DNA of 64,000 bases from Pokkaliibacter plantistimulans (GCF_003194385.1 NZ_LAPT01000003.1:1-64000), one strand, 5' to 3'. Shown: positions 1-9,094, counted from the stretch's first letter. Program-made: numbers and translations. Notes: generated by a model from the sequence alone, not told the origin.

Positions 1-301
1 ACGGTCAGGGGTTTTGCTTTTTGGGGTTTTGATAACGTTTAACGACCTTACCTCTACGATTTGTATATTCCTGATATAAATCCAAGTTACATTTCATGAA
101 CCAATATTCATTGGTTCTGGCTAGCAGTAACCTTATAAAGTGCTTCTTCATTTACCAATACGTGTATAGAACATGCATCGTATGGATTGCTTTTTTAACG
201 AATCACAGCAAATCTGGCCTAACTAACACGATGACTCTGTGCTTTACGTCAGTTGGGCACTCTGCAGGAATAATTCAAAGAAGAACAGGGGATATACGTC
301 A
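1..301. other. Non-coding upstream region
   Basis: No protein-coding gene is convincing here. The stretch is AT-rich compared with its surroundings and holds one perfect inverted repeat at 98-117, listed separately. I could not place a clear -35/-10 pair. It probably carries the promoter and control region of the binding-protein gene that starts at 302. Confidence 0.5.
98..117. promoter_or_regulatory. Perfect 8-bp inverted repeat, possible operator
   Basis: Arms GAACCAAT (98-105) and ATTGGTTC (110-117) are exact reverse complements around a 4-base spacer ATTC. The site lies about 185 bases before the TAXI binding-protein start. The symmetry and short spacer suit a dimeric regulator; no U-tract follows, so it is not a terminator. 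The regulator is unknown. Confidence 0.4.
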
Positions 302-1267
302 ATGAAAAAGGCACTTTTTAAGGTCATTTTTGCTTCGGCGCTAGTGCTCGGTGCGACGAATGTAACTGCTCAACAGTTCATTACAATCGGCACAGGCGGG
401 GTGACAGGAGTTTATTACCCTACCGGAGGTGCTATCTGTAAGCTGGTAAACAAGGATCGCAAAGATCATGGCATTCGCTGTTCGGTTGAGAGTACTGGAG
501 GATCGGTCTACAACATCAATACCATTCGTGCAGGTGAGCTGGATTTTGGTGTGGCTCAGTCTGATGTTCAGTACAATGCTTATGAAGGTAAGGATCAGTT
601 TGCTGAGCAGGGGTCATTCAAAGAGCTACGTGCCGTATTCTCATTGCACCCTGAGGCGCTGACAGTAGTCGCGCGGACAGACGCCAAAATCAGAACATTC
701 GACGATATCAAAGGCAAACGTGTCAACGTTGGTAATCCCGGCTCGGGCTCAAGAGATACCTTTGAGGCCTTGATGAAGGCCAAAGGTATGAGCATGGACG
801 AGCTGGCGTTGGCGGCTGAGTTAAAGCCCGCTGAGCAAGCACAGGCGCTTTGTGACAACAAAGTCGATGCCATTGTTTACGTTGTTGGACATCCAAATGG
901 TTCTATCAAGGAAGCAACAACCGCATGTGATACCAACTTGGTCGATATTTCCGGACCAGTAGTGGATAAATTGATCGCTGATCATCCGTATTATCGAGCT
1001 GCTGTTATTCCGGCCAGTATGTACCGAGGGGCTGATCATGATATTCACACCTTTGGTGTTGCGGCGACATTGGTTAGCTCAACCAATACATCTGATGATG
1101 TGGTATATGCCTTGACCAAGGCAGTGTTTGAAAATTTTGATGATTTCAAACGACTGCATCCTGCCTTTGCCAATCTTACCAAAGAGGAGATGGTAAAAAG
1201 CGGCCTATCTGCGCCTCTGCATGAAGGAGCTGCCAAGTACTATAAGGAAGCAGGGCTGATTAAATAA
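302..1267 (+). CDS. TAXI family TRAP transporter solute-binding protein
   Basis: A 321-residue periplasmic binding protein of the TAXI class, which captures a substrate (often an amino acid or dicarboxylate) for a TRAP transporter. The start at 302 is chosen because it opens a classic signal peptide (Met-Lys-Lys, hydrophobic core, cleavage likely after Val-Thr-Ala near residue 23) and has AGGGG upstream. The mature protein begins with the family signature ITIGTGGVTGVYYPTGG, and residues about 50-75 carry the ESTGGSVYNINTIRAGELDFG pattern in family style, followed by a VNVGNPGSGSR segment. No TRAP membrane subunit lies downstream, so the permease must be outside the window or this is an orphan receptor. 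The substrate cannot be told from sequence. Confidence 0.9.
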   Translation: MKKALFKVIFASALVLGATNVTAQQFITIGTGGVTGVYYPTGGAICKLVNKDRKDHGIRCSVESTGGSVYNINTIRAGELDFGVAQSDVQYNAYEGKDQFAEQGSFKELRAVFSLHPEALTVVARTDAKIRTFDDIKGKRVNVGNPGSGSRDTFEALMKAKGMSMDELALAAELKPAEQAQALCDNKVDAIVYVVGHPNGSIKEATTACDTNLVDISGPVVDKLIADHPYYRAAVIPASMYRGADHDIHTFGVAATLVSSTNTSDDVVYALTKAVFENFDDFKRLHPAFANLTKEEMVKSGLSAPLHEGAAKYYKEAGLIK

Positions 1268-1396
1268 GCCTGCTTGTATTGTTTATCGACTTCTTGATGG
1301 ATCTCAGGGAGATGGGCCGTCGAAGCTTGTGATGTCAGCGACGTTGGATCCGCTGACAGTGGATCAGGCTTACTACTTATCAGTGCTTTACGTTTA

Positions 1397-1429
1397 GTTG
1401 TGCAATGTAGATAAAGTTTACATTACAAC
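1397..1429. promoter_or_regulatory. Imperfect 11-bp inverted repeat
   Basis: Left arm GTTGT (1397-1401) plus AATGTA (1404-1409), interrupted by an extra GC, is the reverse complement of the right arm TACATTACAAC (1419-1429). The spacer is 9 bases. It lies about 125 bases before the YjfB-like gene in an AT-rich intergenic segment. It could be an operator or an RNA hairpin; there is no T-run after it. Confidence 0.35.
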
Positions 1430-1552
1430 AGTTTTGTTGACGTATTGCGGTTTAAAATCCACGCCTGCTAACACAATCAATTCAGACAAAAACTTGATGA
1501 TTGGTTAAAAAGTAGGCGATACTTAACGCGTTTTCAGAGCAAGAGGAGGATA

Positions 1553-1771
1553 ATGATGGATCTCGGCTCAGTGAGTGGCTCATCATATAGCTCCGTTAGT
1601 TACGGGGACTCTCTTGGTATCAAGGCTGCCCAGATGGCAAATCAGCAACAAGAGCTGGTAGGTCAACAGGTGTTGCAGCTGATTGATGAGAGTTCAGTAG
1701 GCAGCGGTCAACAGCCTGCCAAGCCCGATCCAAGTGGTCGTCTTGGTTTGAATGTGGATGTAACCGTGTAG
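1553..1771 (+). CDS. YjfB-like putative motility protein
   Basis: A 72-residue protein with a very strong ribosome site (AGGAGGA, 1543-1549). Two consecutive ATG codons (1553 and 1556) compete as start; the second is equally plausible. The N-terminus is Ser/Gly-rich, residues about 24-45 form a predicted helix rich in Gln and Leu, and the end GRLGLNVDVTV resembles the LGxNIDIxV terminus of the small YjfB family (annotated as putative motility proteins in Bacillus and many Proteobacteria). The family has no established molecular function. The gene is monocistronic, followed directly by a good terminator. The assignment rests on size, layout and the C-terminal motif only. Confidence 0.6.
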   Translation: MMDLGSVSGSSYSSVSYGDSLGIKAAQMANQQQELVGQQVLQLIDESSVGSGQQPAKPDPSGRLGLNVDVTV

Positions 1772-1787
1772 TTGCTATCTTGAGTTC

Positions 1788-1826
1788 AAAAAGCCAGCAG
1801 GTATTTCGATACCGGCTGGCTTTTTT
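1788..1826 (+). terminator. Intrinsic terminator of the YjfB-like gene
   Basis: Arms GCCAGC-A-GGTAT and ATACC-G-GCTGGC around a TTCG loop give an 11-pair stem with one mismatch, preceded by five A and followed by six T (1821-1826). It ends the small gene and separates it from hemE. Confidence 0.85.
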
Positions 1827-1923
1827 ATTTCTGCTAGCCGTGCGCCTTGAGCCAGAACACGGACGCCTGTATAAGGACAGGCTAGAATAATGCCCCGAAT
1901 ATAGCAGACAGAGCCTCAACACT

Positions 1924-2988
1924 ATGGCAGAACTCAAGAATGATCGCTTTCTTCGTGCGCTGATGCGTCAGCCTGTGGATTGCACACCCGTATGGATGAT
2001 GCGTCAGGCCGGGCGCTACTTGCCTGAGTATCGTGCTAGTCGCAGTCAGGCTGGTGACTTCCTGAGTTTGTGCAAGAACCCTGATTTTGCCTGCGAAGTC
2101 ACACTTCAGCCGCTTGAGCGCTTTCCGCTGGATGCTGCCATTCTGTTCTCTGATATTTTAACGATCCCCGATGCAATGGGCCTGGGGCTGTATTTTGAGA
2201 CGGGTGAAGGCCCCCGATTCCGCAAAATCATTCGTAGCGAAGCCGATATTGCCGCATTGCCTGTTCCTGATGCCCGGGCTGATCTGGATTATGTCATGGA
2301 CTGTGTTAGCACCATTCGTTCGGCGCTGAATGGCCGAGTGCCATTGATTGGTTTTTCCGGCAGCCCCTGGACTCTGGCTACCTATATGGTCGAGGGTGGG
2401 TCGAGCAAAGACTTCCGCCACGTCAAAGCCATGATGTACGACACACCGGAATTGATGCACGCATTGCTTGATAAGCTCGCGCAGTCAGTAACCCGTTACC
2501 TGAATGAACAGATCCGAAGCGGTGCCCAGGCGGTACAAATCTTCGATACCTGGGGAGGCAATCTCAGCGATCGTGCTTATCGGGAGTTCTCTCTGGCATA
2601 TATGGACAGGATTGTGCAGGGCCTGATTCGGGAGCATGAAGGTCGGACTGTGCCAGTTATTCTGTTTACCAAGGGGGGCGGGCAGTGGCTTGAGCTGATG
2701 GCGGCGACGGGTGCTGATGCACTTGGTATTGACTGGACTACTGATATTGGTAATGCACGTCAGCGTGTAGGCCAGCGCGTCGCATTACAGGGCAATATGG
2801 ACCCCTGTGTGCTGTATGCCAACCCTCAGCGGATTCGCGAAGAAGTTGCGACTATTCTGCAGTCCTTTGGCCATCATCCTGGTCATGTCTTTAATCTTGG
2901 ACACGGGATTCATCAGTTCGTTGAACCAGAGCATGCCCGTGTGTTTGTGGAGGCCGTGCACGAGTTGAGCGCGGCTTACCATCAGTAA
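1924..2988 (+). CDS. hemE: Uroporphyrinogen decarboxylase
   Basis: Decarboxylates the four acetate side chains of uroporphyrinogen III to give coproporphyrinogen III in haem synthesis; cytosolic, no cofactor. At 354 residues it has the usual length. The start gives the normal N-terminus, with the signature [16 protein letters not shown] placing the catalytic-site arginines at 27 and 31. Further family blocks are [16 protein letters not shown] (about 139-154), FDTWGG, a Gly-rich FTKGGGQW segment and the C-terminal FNLGHGI histidine. It stands alone between the terminator at 1788-1826 and the SDR gene 32 bases downstream, with which it may be co-transcribed. No unusual residues are seen. Confidence 0.97.
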   Translation: MAELKNDRFLRALMRQPVDCTPVWMMRQAGRYLPEYRASRSQAGDFLSLCKNPDFACEVTLQPLERFPLDAAILFSDILTIPDAMGLGLYFETGEGPRFRKIIRSEADIAALPVPDARADLDYVMDCVSTIRSALNGRVPLIGFSGSPWTLATYMVEGGSSKDFRHVKAMMYDTPELMHALLDKLAQSVTRYLNEQIRSGAQAVQIFDTWGGNLSDRAYREFSLAYMDRIVQGLIREHEGRTVPVILFTKGGGQWLELMAATGADALGIDWTTDIGNARQRVGQRVALQGNMDPCVLYANPQRIREEVATILQSFGHHPGHVFNLGHGIHQFVEPEHARVFVEAVHELSAAYHQ

Positions 2989-3020
2989 TGTCAGGCAGTA
3001 AACCCGAGTAAGGAGAAGTC

Positions 3021-3800
3021 ATGGATACCGGACTGACCGGCAAGCAGGCACTGGTCTGCGGCGCCAGCAAGGGCCTGGGGCGAGCGTGTGCAGAAGCCCT
3101 GGCTGCAGAGGGTGTGCACCTGACGCTGGTGGCGCGCTCTGCCGCACCTCTTGCTGAAGCAGCATCGATGTTACGTCAGCGTTATGGGGTGGACGTACAT
3201 GAGGTGGCGGTGGATATTACTACGCCTGCAGGCATCGATGCTGCGCTGGCAGCCTGTCCGGCACCGGATATTCTGGTGACCAATGCCGGTGGCCCTCCGC
3301 CAGGCAATTTTCGCGACTGGAGTCGAGAGGACTGGCACAAGGCAGTGGATGCGAACATGTTGACCCCCATTGAGCTGATCAAAGGGGTGGTGGATGGTAT
3401 GATCTCCCGCCGTTTTGGCCGCATCGTCAATATTACGTCTGGTGCTGTTAAGGCCCCTATCGCGGTTCTGGGCCTGTCCAATGGTGCGCGTTCGGGGTTG
3501 ACCGGTTTTGTCGCCGGTTTGGCGCGAGATGTGATTCAGCACAACGTTACTGTTAACAACCTGCTGCCGGGTCCGTTTGAGACTGACCGTCTGGTCCAGG
3601 TTTTTGTCGGTGAGGCCAAACGCCAGGGCATCAGCCCGGAACAGGCGAGGGAAAAACGTTTGACCAGCCATCCGGCCAGACGCTTTGGTGAACCGGCAGA
3701 GTTCGGTGCGGCATGCGCTTTCCTATGCAGTGTCCAGGCAGGCTATATCACCGGACAGAACTTGCTGATGGATGGTGGGGCTTACCCCGGCACGTTCTAA
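3021..3800 (+). CDS. SDR family protein lacking the catalytic Tyr-Lys pair
   Basis: A 259-residue short-chain dehydrogenase/reductase fold protein with a strong ribosome site (AAGGAG). The dinucleotide-binding turn GASKGLG (14-20) and the NAGG motif (88-91) are intact and Ser140 is in the right place. Where the family has Tyr-x-x-x-Lys, this protein has Ser153 and Arg157 (context GLSNGARSG). That matches a known subgroup of 3-oxoacyl-reductase-like SDRs with an imperfect catalytic tetrad and a GGPPPG loop after the NAG motif. It probably binds NAD(P), but ordinary SDR catalysis is doubtful. Substrate unknown; the position after hemE and before radA gives no clear hint. Confidence 0.85.
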   Translation: MDTGLTGKQALVCGASKGLGRACAEALAAEGVHLTLVARSAAPLAEAASMLRQRYGVDVHEVAVDITTPAGIDAALAACPAPDILVTNAGGPPPGNFRDWSREDWHKAVDANMLTPIELIKGVVDGMISRRFGRIVNITSGAVKAPIAVLGLSNGARSGLTGFVAGLARDVIQHNVTVNNLLPGPFETDRLVQVFVGEAKRQGISPEQAREKRLTSHPARRFGEPAEFGAACAFLCSVQAGYITGQNLLMDGGAYPGTF

Positions 3801-3817
3801 CCTGACATTTCCAACTG

Positions 3818-3837
3818 AGCCCGCATAAGCGGGCTTT
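3818..3837 (+). terminator. Short terminator after the SDR gene
   Basis: AGCCCGC (3818-3824), loop ATAA, GCGGGCT (3829-3835), then a short T-run broken by G and A. The stem is GC-rich, the U-tract weak, so some read-through into radA is possible. Confidence 0.6.
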
Positions 3838-3870
3838 GTACTTTTCGCTCTCTGTACTCCAAGGAACACC

Positions 3871-5238
3871 ATGGCCAAGCAAAAACTCGCCTACGTCTGC
3901 AATGAATGCGGTGAAGATTTCAGCAAATGGCAGGGGCAGTGCAGTAACTGTGGTAACTGGAACACTCTTTCGGAAGTGCGTCTGGGTAGCGGTAAGCGCA
4001 GCACCAGTAGTGGCGGGGGGTATGCCGGAGCAGCAGGACAGCAGGCGCAGATTCTGGATCTGTCAGCAGTTGAGCTGAGCGAGACGCCACGCTTTTCTTC
4101 CGGTATCGGTGAGTTTGACCGTGTACTGGGGGGAGGTATGGTGCCCGGCTCTGCCATTCTGATTGGCGGCCACCCCGGTGCAGGTAAAAGTACCCTGTTG
4201 CTGCAGACCATGTGTCAGCTGGCACAACGTATGTCAGCACTCTATGTCAGTGGTGAAGAGTCACTGCAACAGATTGCGATGCGTGCGCAGCGGCTGAGCC
4301 TGCCCATGCAAGGACTGAAGATGCTGGCTGAGACCAGCGTCGAACGCATTCTGGAAATGGCCACGCAATTGCAGCCCAAATTACTGGTAGTCGACTCGAT
4401 TCAGGTAGTACACACCGAACTGATTGACTCCGCCCCCGGTGGTGTCAGCCAGGTCAGGGAGAGTGCTGCCATTCTGACACGTTTTGCCAAGCAGACAGGG
4501 ACGGTACTGATGTTGGTTGGGCATGTGACCAAGGATGGTACTCTTGCTGGCCCCAAGGTGCTGGAGCACATGATTGATGCCTCGCTCCTGCTAGAGGGGA
4601 GTCATGACAGTCGCTTCCGGACTTTACGTGGTATCAAGAACCGTTTCGGCGCGGTTAATGAACTGGGGGTCTTTGCCATGCTGGAGCAGGGCTTGAAGGA
4701 GATTAAAAACCCCAGCTCGATCTTCCTGCAGCGCACTGAGCACGCCGTACCCGGCAGTCTGGTGATGGTAGTATGGGAAGGGACGCGCCCCTTGCTGGTC
4801 GAAATTCAGGCGCTGGTGGATGAGAGCCATCTGTCAGCGCCGCGTCGAGTGGCTGTTGGTCTGGAGCAAAACCGACTGGCGATGCTGTTGGCGGTGCTAC
4901 ACCGCCACGGCGGGCTGCATTGTGGTGATCAGGACGTCTTCGTGAATGTCGTCGGCGGTGTCAGGGTGGCTGAAACCAGTGCTGACCTTGCCTTGCTGCT
5001 GGCGATCGTATCCTCCTTCCGGGATCAGCCTCTGCCTCAGGATCTGGTGGTATTTGGTGAGGTAGGTCTGTCAGGAGAGATTCGTCCTGTTCCCAGTGGT
5101 CAGGAGCGGATACGCGAGGCGGCCAAACACGGCTTCAAACGGGCTATCGTGCCTGCCGCCAATGTGCCCAAGGGCGGAGTAGAGGGTATGGAGCTGGTGC
5201 CAGTGAAGTTCCTCAATGAGGCACTGGCCGCACTTTAA
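3871..5238 (+). CDS. radA: DNA repair protein RadA (Sms)
   Basis: A RecA-like ATPase that promotes branch migration of recombination intermediates. Length 455 is typical. In order: an N-terminal C4 zinc finger (Cys10, Cys13, Cys24, Cys27), a linker, a RecA-type ATPase core with Walker A GHPGAGKST (100-108) and Walker B around LLVVDS (171-176), the RadA-specific KNRFG motif at 256-260, and a Lon-protease-like C-terminal domain from about 290 without an obvious active Ser. The start is supported by a properly spaced AGGA and by the closely following zinc finger. It converges with the PilZ gene, their stops only 13 bases apart. Confidence 0.97.
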   Translation: MAKQKLAYVCNECGEDFSKWQGQCSNCGNWNTLSEVRLGSGKRSTSSGGGYAGAAGQQAQILDLSAVELSETPRFSSGIGEFDRVLGGGMVPGSAILIGGHPGAGKSTLLLQTMCQLAQRMSALYVSGEESLQQIAMRAQRLSLPMQGLKMLAETSVERILEMATQLQPKLLVVDSIQVVHTELIDSAPGGVSQVRESAAILTRFAKQTGTVLMLVGHVTKDGTLAGPKVLEHMIDASLLLEGSHDSRFRTLRGIKNRFGAVNELGVFAMLEQGLKEIKNPSSIFLQRTEHAVPGSLVMVVWEGTRPLLVEIQALVDESHLSAPRRVAVGLEQNRLAMLLAVLHRHGGLHCGDQDVFVNVVGGVRVAETSADLALLLAIVSSFRDQPLPQDLVVFGEVGLSGEIRPVPSGQERIREAAKHGFKRAIVPAANVPKGGVEGMELVPVKFLNEALAAL

Positions 5239-5251
5239 TCTTTTTGAGGTT

Positions 5252-5623
5252 CTACTGCTGCTTTTCCAGCAGCTGCACCAGCTCGCGTTCGACCAGTGTG
5301 GTGTCGCCAAGATTCAGCTCCAGCATGCGCCGCAGGTGGGCGAGGCTTTCGACGTCGATTGCACGTACTTCACAACCGAGCAGGCCTTCTTCCGCATGCA
5401 CGATGGTAACCGGCATCTGGATGGTTACCTCTTCTGACAGCGCCAGATCGACCCGGGCTGCTTCGCCGATCAGCGGTTCCATTTGTTCGGGCTGCATCAG
5501 CAGTACGCCATGCAGGGAAACATCCAGCACGGTTACGGTGTAACGGTCTTTCGAGGTGGTCAGGTCTGCCAGCATTTCCAGTGGCAGGCGGGTAAAGCGA
5601 CGCCGGTTGATCTTGTTATCCAT
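5252..5623 (-). CDS. PilZ domain protein (probable c-di-GMP receptor)
   Basis: A 123-residue single-domain protein. The two c-di-GMP-binding elements of PilZ are visible: an Arg-rich RxxxR near the N-terminus (Arg8 and Arg12) and DVSLHG at 34-39, matching D/NxSxxG. The rest fits the PilZ beta-barrel, and a short Leu/Glu-rich helix ends the protein. There is no signal peptide or second domain, so it probably acts as a cytosolic adaptor relaying c-di-GMP to a partner. It lies downstream of ettA on the same strand but behind a strong terminator, so it likely has its own promoter in 5624-5682. The partner is unknown; sodium stator genes and other motility genes are in the window. Confidence 0.88.
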   Translation of the reverse strand: MDNKINRRRFTRLPLEMLADLTTSKDRYTVTVLDVSLHGVLLMQPEQMEPLIGEAARVDLALSEEVTIQMPVTIVHAEEGLLGCEVRAIDVESLAHLRRMLELNLGDTTLVERELVQLLEKQQ

Positions 5624-5682
5624 GGCTCGATTCTCTTGGCTGGTCGAATGGTCTGCAGAAATTAAGTGTAGGTGCTCCGTGC

Positions 5683-5709
5683 AAAAAAAAGCCAGCCGTA
5701 ATGGCTGGC
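5683..5709 (-). terminator. Intrinsic terminator of ettA
   Basis: Read on the minus strand: GCCAGCC, loop ATTAC, GGCTGGC, then eight T. Stem arms are at 5691-5697 and 5703-5709. A strong terminator separating ettA from the PilZ gene. Confidence 0.88.
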
Positions 5710-5731
5710 TTGGCTTATCAACGTTGGCAGA

Positions 5732-7390
5732 TCAGGCCAGACGTTTGTATTTGATGCGTTCTGGCTGGTGATCCTTGCCATAGCGCTTCTTGTAGTCTGC
5801 AGCGTATTCGGTGTAGTTGCCTTCAAAGAAGACCACCTGCGAATTACCTTCGTAGGCCAGCATATGCGTGCAGATACGGTCGAGGAACCAGCGATCGTGG
5901 GAGATCACCACCGCACTGCCGGGGAACACCAGCAGTGCCTCTTCCAGCGCACGCAGGGTTTCCACGTCCAGATCGTTGGTCGGTTCGTCGAGCATCAGTA
6001 CGTTGCCGCCTTCTTTCAGCAGTTTGGCCAGATGCAGACGGTTGCGTTCACCGCCGGACAGATCCTTGACCATTTTCTGCTGATCGGAGCCTTTGAAGTT
6101 GAAACGGCCCAGATAGGCGCGGGAGGGGGTCTGATAGGTGCCTACGGTGATGATATCGGCACCGCCTGACAGTTCTTCCCACACCGACTTGCTGCCATCC
6201 AGTTCACGCATCTGGTCGACATAAGCCAGCTGCACGGTGGAACCGATATCGATGCTGCCGCTATCGGGATGTTCCTGACCGGCAATCATACGGAATAGCG
6301 TCGACTTACCGGCACCGTTACCCCCGATAACCCCGACAATGGCACCTGCAGGAATGGCCAGGTTGAGGTTCTCGAACAGTACGCGGTCGTTGTAGCTCTT
6401 GGTGACATTGTTGATCTCAATGACCTTGTCACCCAGGCGTGGGCCTGGCGGAATGTAGATCTCCTGGGTTTCGTTGCGGTTCTGGAACTCTTTCGAGCTC
6501 AGTTCATCGAAGCGCTGCAGACGTGCTTTCTGCTTGGCTTGACGACCTTTGGCGCCAGCACGTACCCATTCCAGTTCGGATTTGATGGCGCGGTCATGGG
6601 CGGCCTGTTGCTTGGCTTCAACCTCCAGACGTTTTTCCTTGGCTTCCAGCCAGCCTGAGTAGTTGCCTTCATAGGGGATGCCGTGACCACGGTCGAGCTC
6701 CAGAATCCACCCAGCGACGTTGTCGAGGAAGTAACGGTCGTGGGTAATGGCCACCACGGTGCCGGGATATTCGTGCAGGAAGCGCTCCAGCCAGGCAATG
6801 GACTCGGCATCCAGGTGGTTGGTGGGCTCGTCAAGCAGCAGCATGTCGGGGTGGTCGAGCAGCAGACGGCACAATGCAACACGGCGGCGCTCACCACCGG
6901 ACAGCACCTTTACTTCGGTTTCCCATGCGGGCAGGCGCAGGGCCTCTGCAGCCACTTCCAGAGTGCGCTCCAGATTGTGGCCATCTTTGGCCTGAATCAG
7001 GTTTTCCAGTTCGGCCTGACGCGCTGCCAGTGCATCGAAGTCGGCATCCGGGTCAGCATAGGCGGCGTAAACCTGATCCAGCGCAGCCAGTGCACCTTTA
7101 ACATCAGCAACGGACTCCTCAACGATTTCACGTACCGTCTTGGTTTCGTCGAGTTTGGGTTCCTGTGGCAGATATCCAATTTTCAGACCCGGCATTGGAC
7201 GGGCTTCACCGATAAAGTCCGGATCCACACCTGCCATGATGCGTAACAGGGTGGACTTACCCGAGCCGTTCAGACCCAGTACACCAATCTTGGCGCCAGG
7301 AAAGAAAGACAGAGAAATATCCTTGAGAATTTCGCGCTTCGGCGGGACAACCTTGCCCAGCCGGTGCATGGTAAACACGTATTGAGCCAT
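5732..7390 (-). CDS. ettA: Energy-dependent translational throttle ABC-F protein EttA
   Basis: ABC-F ATPase that binds the ribosomal E site and gates the first elongation step according to ATP/ADP level. The protein is 552 residues from the start at 7390, which yields the conserved opening MAQYVFTMHRLGKVVPP; an upstream in-frame Met at 7456 would add 22 residues unlike the family. Two ATPase domains are present: the first with GLNGSGKST, LSGGERRR and LLLDEPTNHLD, the second with GGNGAGKST, LSGGERNR and LMLDEPTNDLD. A charged linker with the P-site-tRNA-interaction region lies between them, and there are no membrane segments. It is transcribed divergently from glyA across a 425-base gap. Confidence 0.96.
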   Translation of the reverse strand: MAQYVFTMHRLGKVVPPKREILKDISLSFFPGAKIGVLGLNGSGKSTLLRIMAGVDPDFIGEARPMPGLKIGYLPQEPKLDETKTVREIVEESVADVKGALAALDQVYAAYADPDADFDALAARQAELENLIQAKDGHNLERTLEVAAEALRLPAWETEVKVLSGGERRRVALCRLLLDHPDMLLLDEPTNHLDAESIAWLERFLHEYPGTVVAITHDRYFLDNVAGWILELDRGHGIPYEGNYSGWLEAKEKRLEVEAKQQAAHDRAIKSELEWVRAGAKGRQAKQKARLQRFDELSSKEFQNRNETQEIYIPPGPRLGDKVIEINNVTKSYNDRVLFENLNLAIPAGAIVGVIGGNGAGKSTLFRMIAGQEHPDSGSIDIGSTVQLAYVDQMRELDGSKSVWEELSGGADIITVGTYQTPSRAYLGRFNFKGSDQQKMVKDLSGGERNRLHLAKLLKEGGNVLMLDEPTNDLDVETLRALEEALLVFPGSAVVISHDRWFLDRICTHMLAYEGNSQVVFFEGNYTEYAADYKKRYGKDHQPERIKYKRLA

Positions 7391-7815
7391 TGGCTTAAAC
7401 CTGTTGTTAGTCTCAGTTGGCGACAGGTGGCACAGTGCCGCCCCGTCTAAATGCATCGCCGCCGTTGGTGCAGTGACCGCGGGTGGGGAGAGTGGACTAA
7501 TGGTAAGGATTTGCTGCCAGCTTGGCTACGTTCCTGCGGGGAATGACCGGAGATTTTGCCAGCCAAATACGAGCAGTGAGGAAGAGTGAGGAAGCCTTCG
7601 GGTTTGGCCGCTATACGATGGCGAGGGTTTGGATGCGATGGTGGATAGCGCCGTAAATAGGCATGTTAAGCGGACGATTTTCAGCAAAATGGAGCCTGAC
7701 TATGAGGCAAATAACCCACTAAATCGCAGAATATTCAACTGCTGCAAAGCGGGAATTTGGTTATAATGCCGCGCTTTCCAAGACCCATCACCTGTGCAGA
7801 CCTGAGGGGACTCTT
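7391..7815. other. Divergent intergenic region, ettA/glyA
   Basis: 425 bases without a convincing gene. It must hold promoters for ettA (leftward) and glyA (rightward). The clear element is a TATAAT at 7762-7767 before glyA. A 10-base direct repeat AGTGAGGAAG occurs twice in tandem at 7575-7594. No riboswitch or known operator is recognised. Confidence 0.5.
7739..7767 (+). promoter_or_regulatory. Candidate sigma-70 promoter of glyA
   Basis: A perfect -10 hexamer TATAAT sits at 7762-7767, about 49 bases before the glyA start. The best-spaced -35 (7739-7744, CTGCTG) is poor, so the promoter may depend on an activator. Confidence 0.5.
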
Positions 7816-9069
7816 ATGTTCACTAAAGACCAGAACATCGCCGACTTCGATCCAGAAGTGTGGGCGGCGATCGAAGCCGAAGTACAGCGTCAGGAAGACC
7901 ACATCGAGCTGATCGCTTCTGAAAACTACACCAGTCCACGGGTGATGCAGGCCCAGGGCACGCAACTGACCAATAAGTATGCAGAAGGTTATCCTGGCAA
8001 GCGTTACTACGGTGGTTGCGAACACGTTGACGTGGTTGAGCAGCTGGCTATTGATCGTGCTAAGGCATTGTTCGGCGCCGATTACGCCAACGTTCAGCCT
8101 CACTCAGGTTCACAGGCTAACTCTGCTGTTTATCTGGCGCTGTGCAATGCGGGCGACACCGTATTGGGTATGAGCCTGTCTGACGGTGGCCACCTGACTC
8201 ACGGTGCCAAGCCTAACTTCTCTGGTAAGGTTTATAACTCTGTCCTTTACGGGCTGAATCCGGAGACTGGCGAGATCGACTATGAGCAGGTCGAACGTCT
8301 GGCACTGGAGCACAAGCCAAAAATGATCGTGGCAGGCTTCTCTGCCTACTCGCGTGTGGTTGACTGGGCACGCTTCCGTGAAATCGCTGACAAAGTAGGT
8401 GCCTACCTGCTGGTCGATATGGCACACGTAGCCGGTTTGATTGCTACTGGTCTGTATCCTAACCCTGTACCTTTCGCTGACGTTGTCACCACCACTACCC
8501 ACAAGACACTGCGCGGTCCTCGCGGTGGTCTGATTCTGGCGCGTGCCAATGCCGACATTGAGAAAAAACTGAACTCTGCGGTATTCCCCGGTGGTCAGGG
8601 TGGTCCGCTGATGCATGTCATCGCCGCCAAGGCCGTGTGCTTTAAAGAAGCCATGAGCGATGAGTTCAAGGCTTATCAGGAGCAGGTGCTGGAAAATGCC
8701 CGTGCCATGGCATCGGTGTTTATCGAGCGTGGTTTTGACGTTGTGTCTGGCGGTACTGACGACCACCTGTTCTTGTTGAGCCTGATCCGTCAGGGTATCA
8801 CCGGTAAAGATGCTGACGCCGCCCTGGGTCGTGCACACATTACCGTCAACAAGAACGCCGTACCTAACGATCCACAGTCACCGTTTGTCACCTCCGGTTT
8901 GCGCATCGGTACTCCAGCGGTCACCACACGTGGTTTCGGTGTTGCCGAGTGTAAAGAGCTGGCAGGCTGGATCTGTGACATTCTGGACGACATCAACAAC
9001 GAAGCGGTCATCAGTGCCGTACAGGAAAAAGTCTCTGCCCTGTGCAAGCGTTTCCCTGTATACGCCTGA
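7816..9069 (+). CDS. glyA: Serine hydroxymethyltransferase
   Basis: PLP enzyme converting serine and tetrahydrofolate to glycine and methylene-tetrahydrofolate, the main one-carbon source; cytosolic homodimer or tetramer. Length 417 equals that of the E. coli enzyme. The PLP lysine is Lys230 in [16 protein letters not shown]; other family blocks are IASENYTS (33-40), [11 protein letters not shown] (57-67) and DMAHVAGL (201-208). The ribosome site is GAGGGG. The gene stands alone between its own promoter and a strong terminator. No feature departs from the family. Confidence 0.97.
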   Translation: MFTKDQNIADFDPEVWAAIEAEVQRQEDHIELIASENYTSPRVMQAQGTQLTNKYAEGYPGKRYYGGCEHVDVVEQLAIDRAKALFGADYANVQPHSGSQANSAVYLALCNAGDTVLGMSLSDGGHLTHGAKPNFSGKVYNSVLYGLNPETGEIDYEQVERLALEHKPKMIVAGFSAYSRVVDWARFREIADKVGAYLLVDMAHVAGLIATGLYPNPVPFADVVTTTTHKTLRGPRGGLILARANADIEKKLNSAVFPGGQGGPLMHVIAAKAVCFKEAMSDEFKAYQEQVLENARAMASVFIERGFDVVSGGTDDHLFLLSLIRQGITGKDADAALGRAHITVNKNAVPNDPQSPFVTSGLRIGTPAVTTRGFGVAECKELAGWICDILDDINNEAVISAVQEKVSALCKRFPVYA

Positions 9070-9094
9070 TGCTACGCTGAGTCAGACGCACCAG

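Noticed and set aside
96..305. Short open frame at the left edge
   Set aside because: No ribosome site, crosses the inverted repeat, and overlaps the start of the real binding-protein gene.
1412..1440. Possible sigma-28 promoter for the YjfB-like gene (TAAAGTTT at 1412-1419)
   Set aside because: The -35 part matches the flagellar consensus but the expected GCCGATAA at 11-base spacing is absent.
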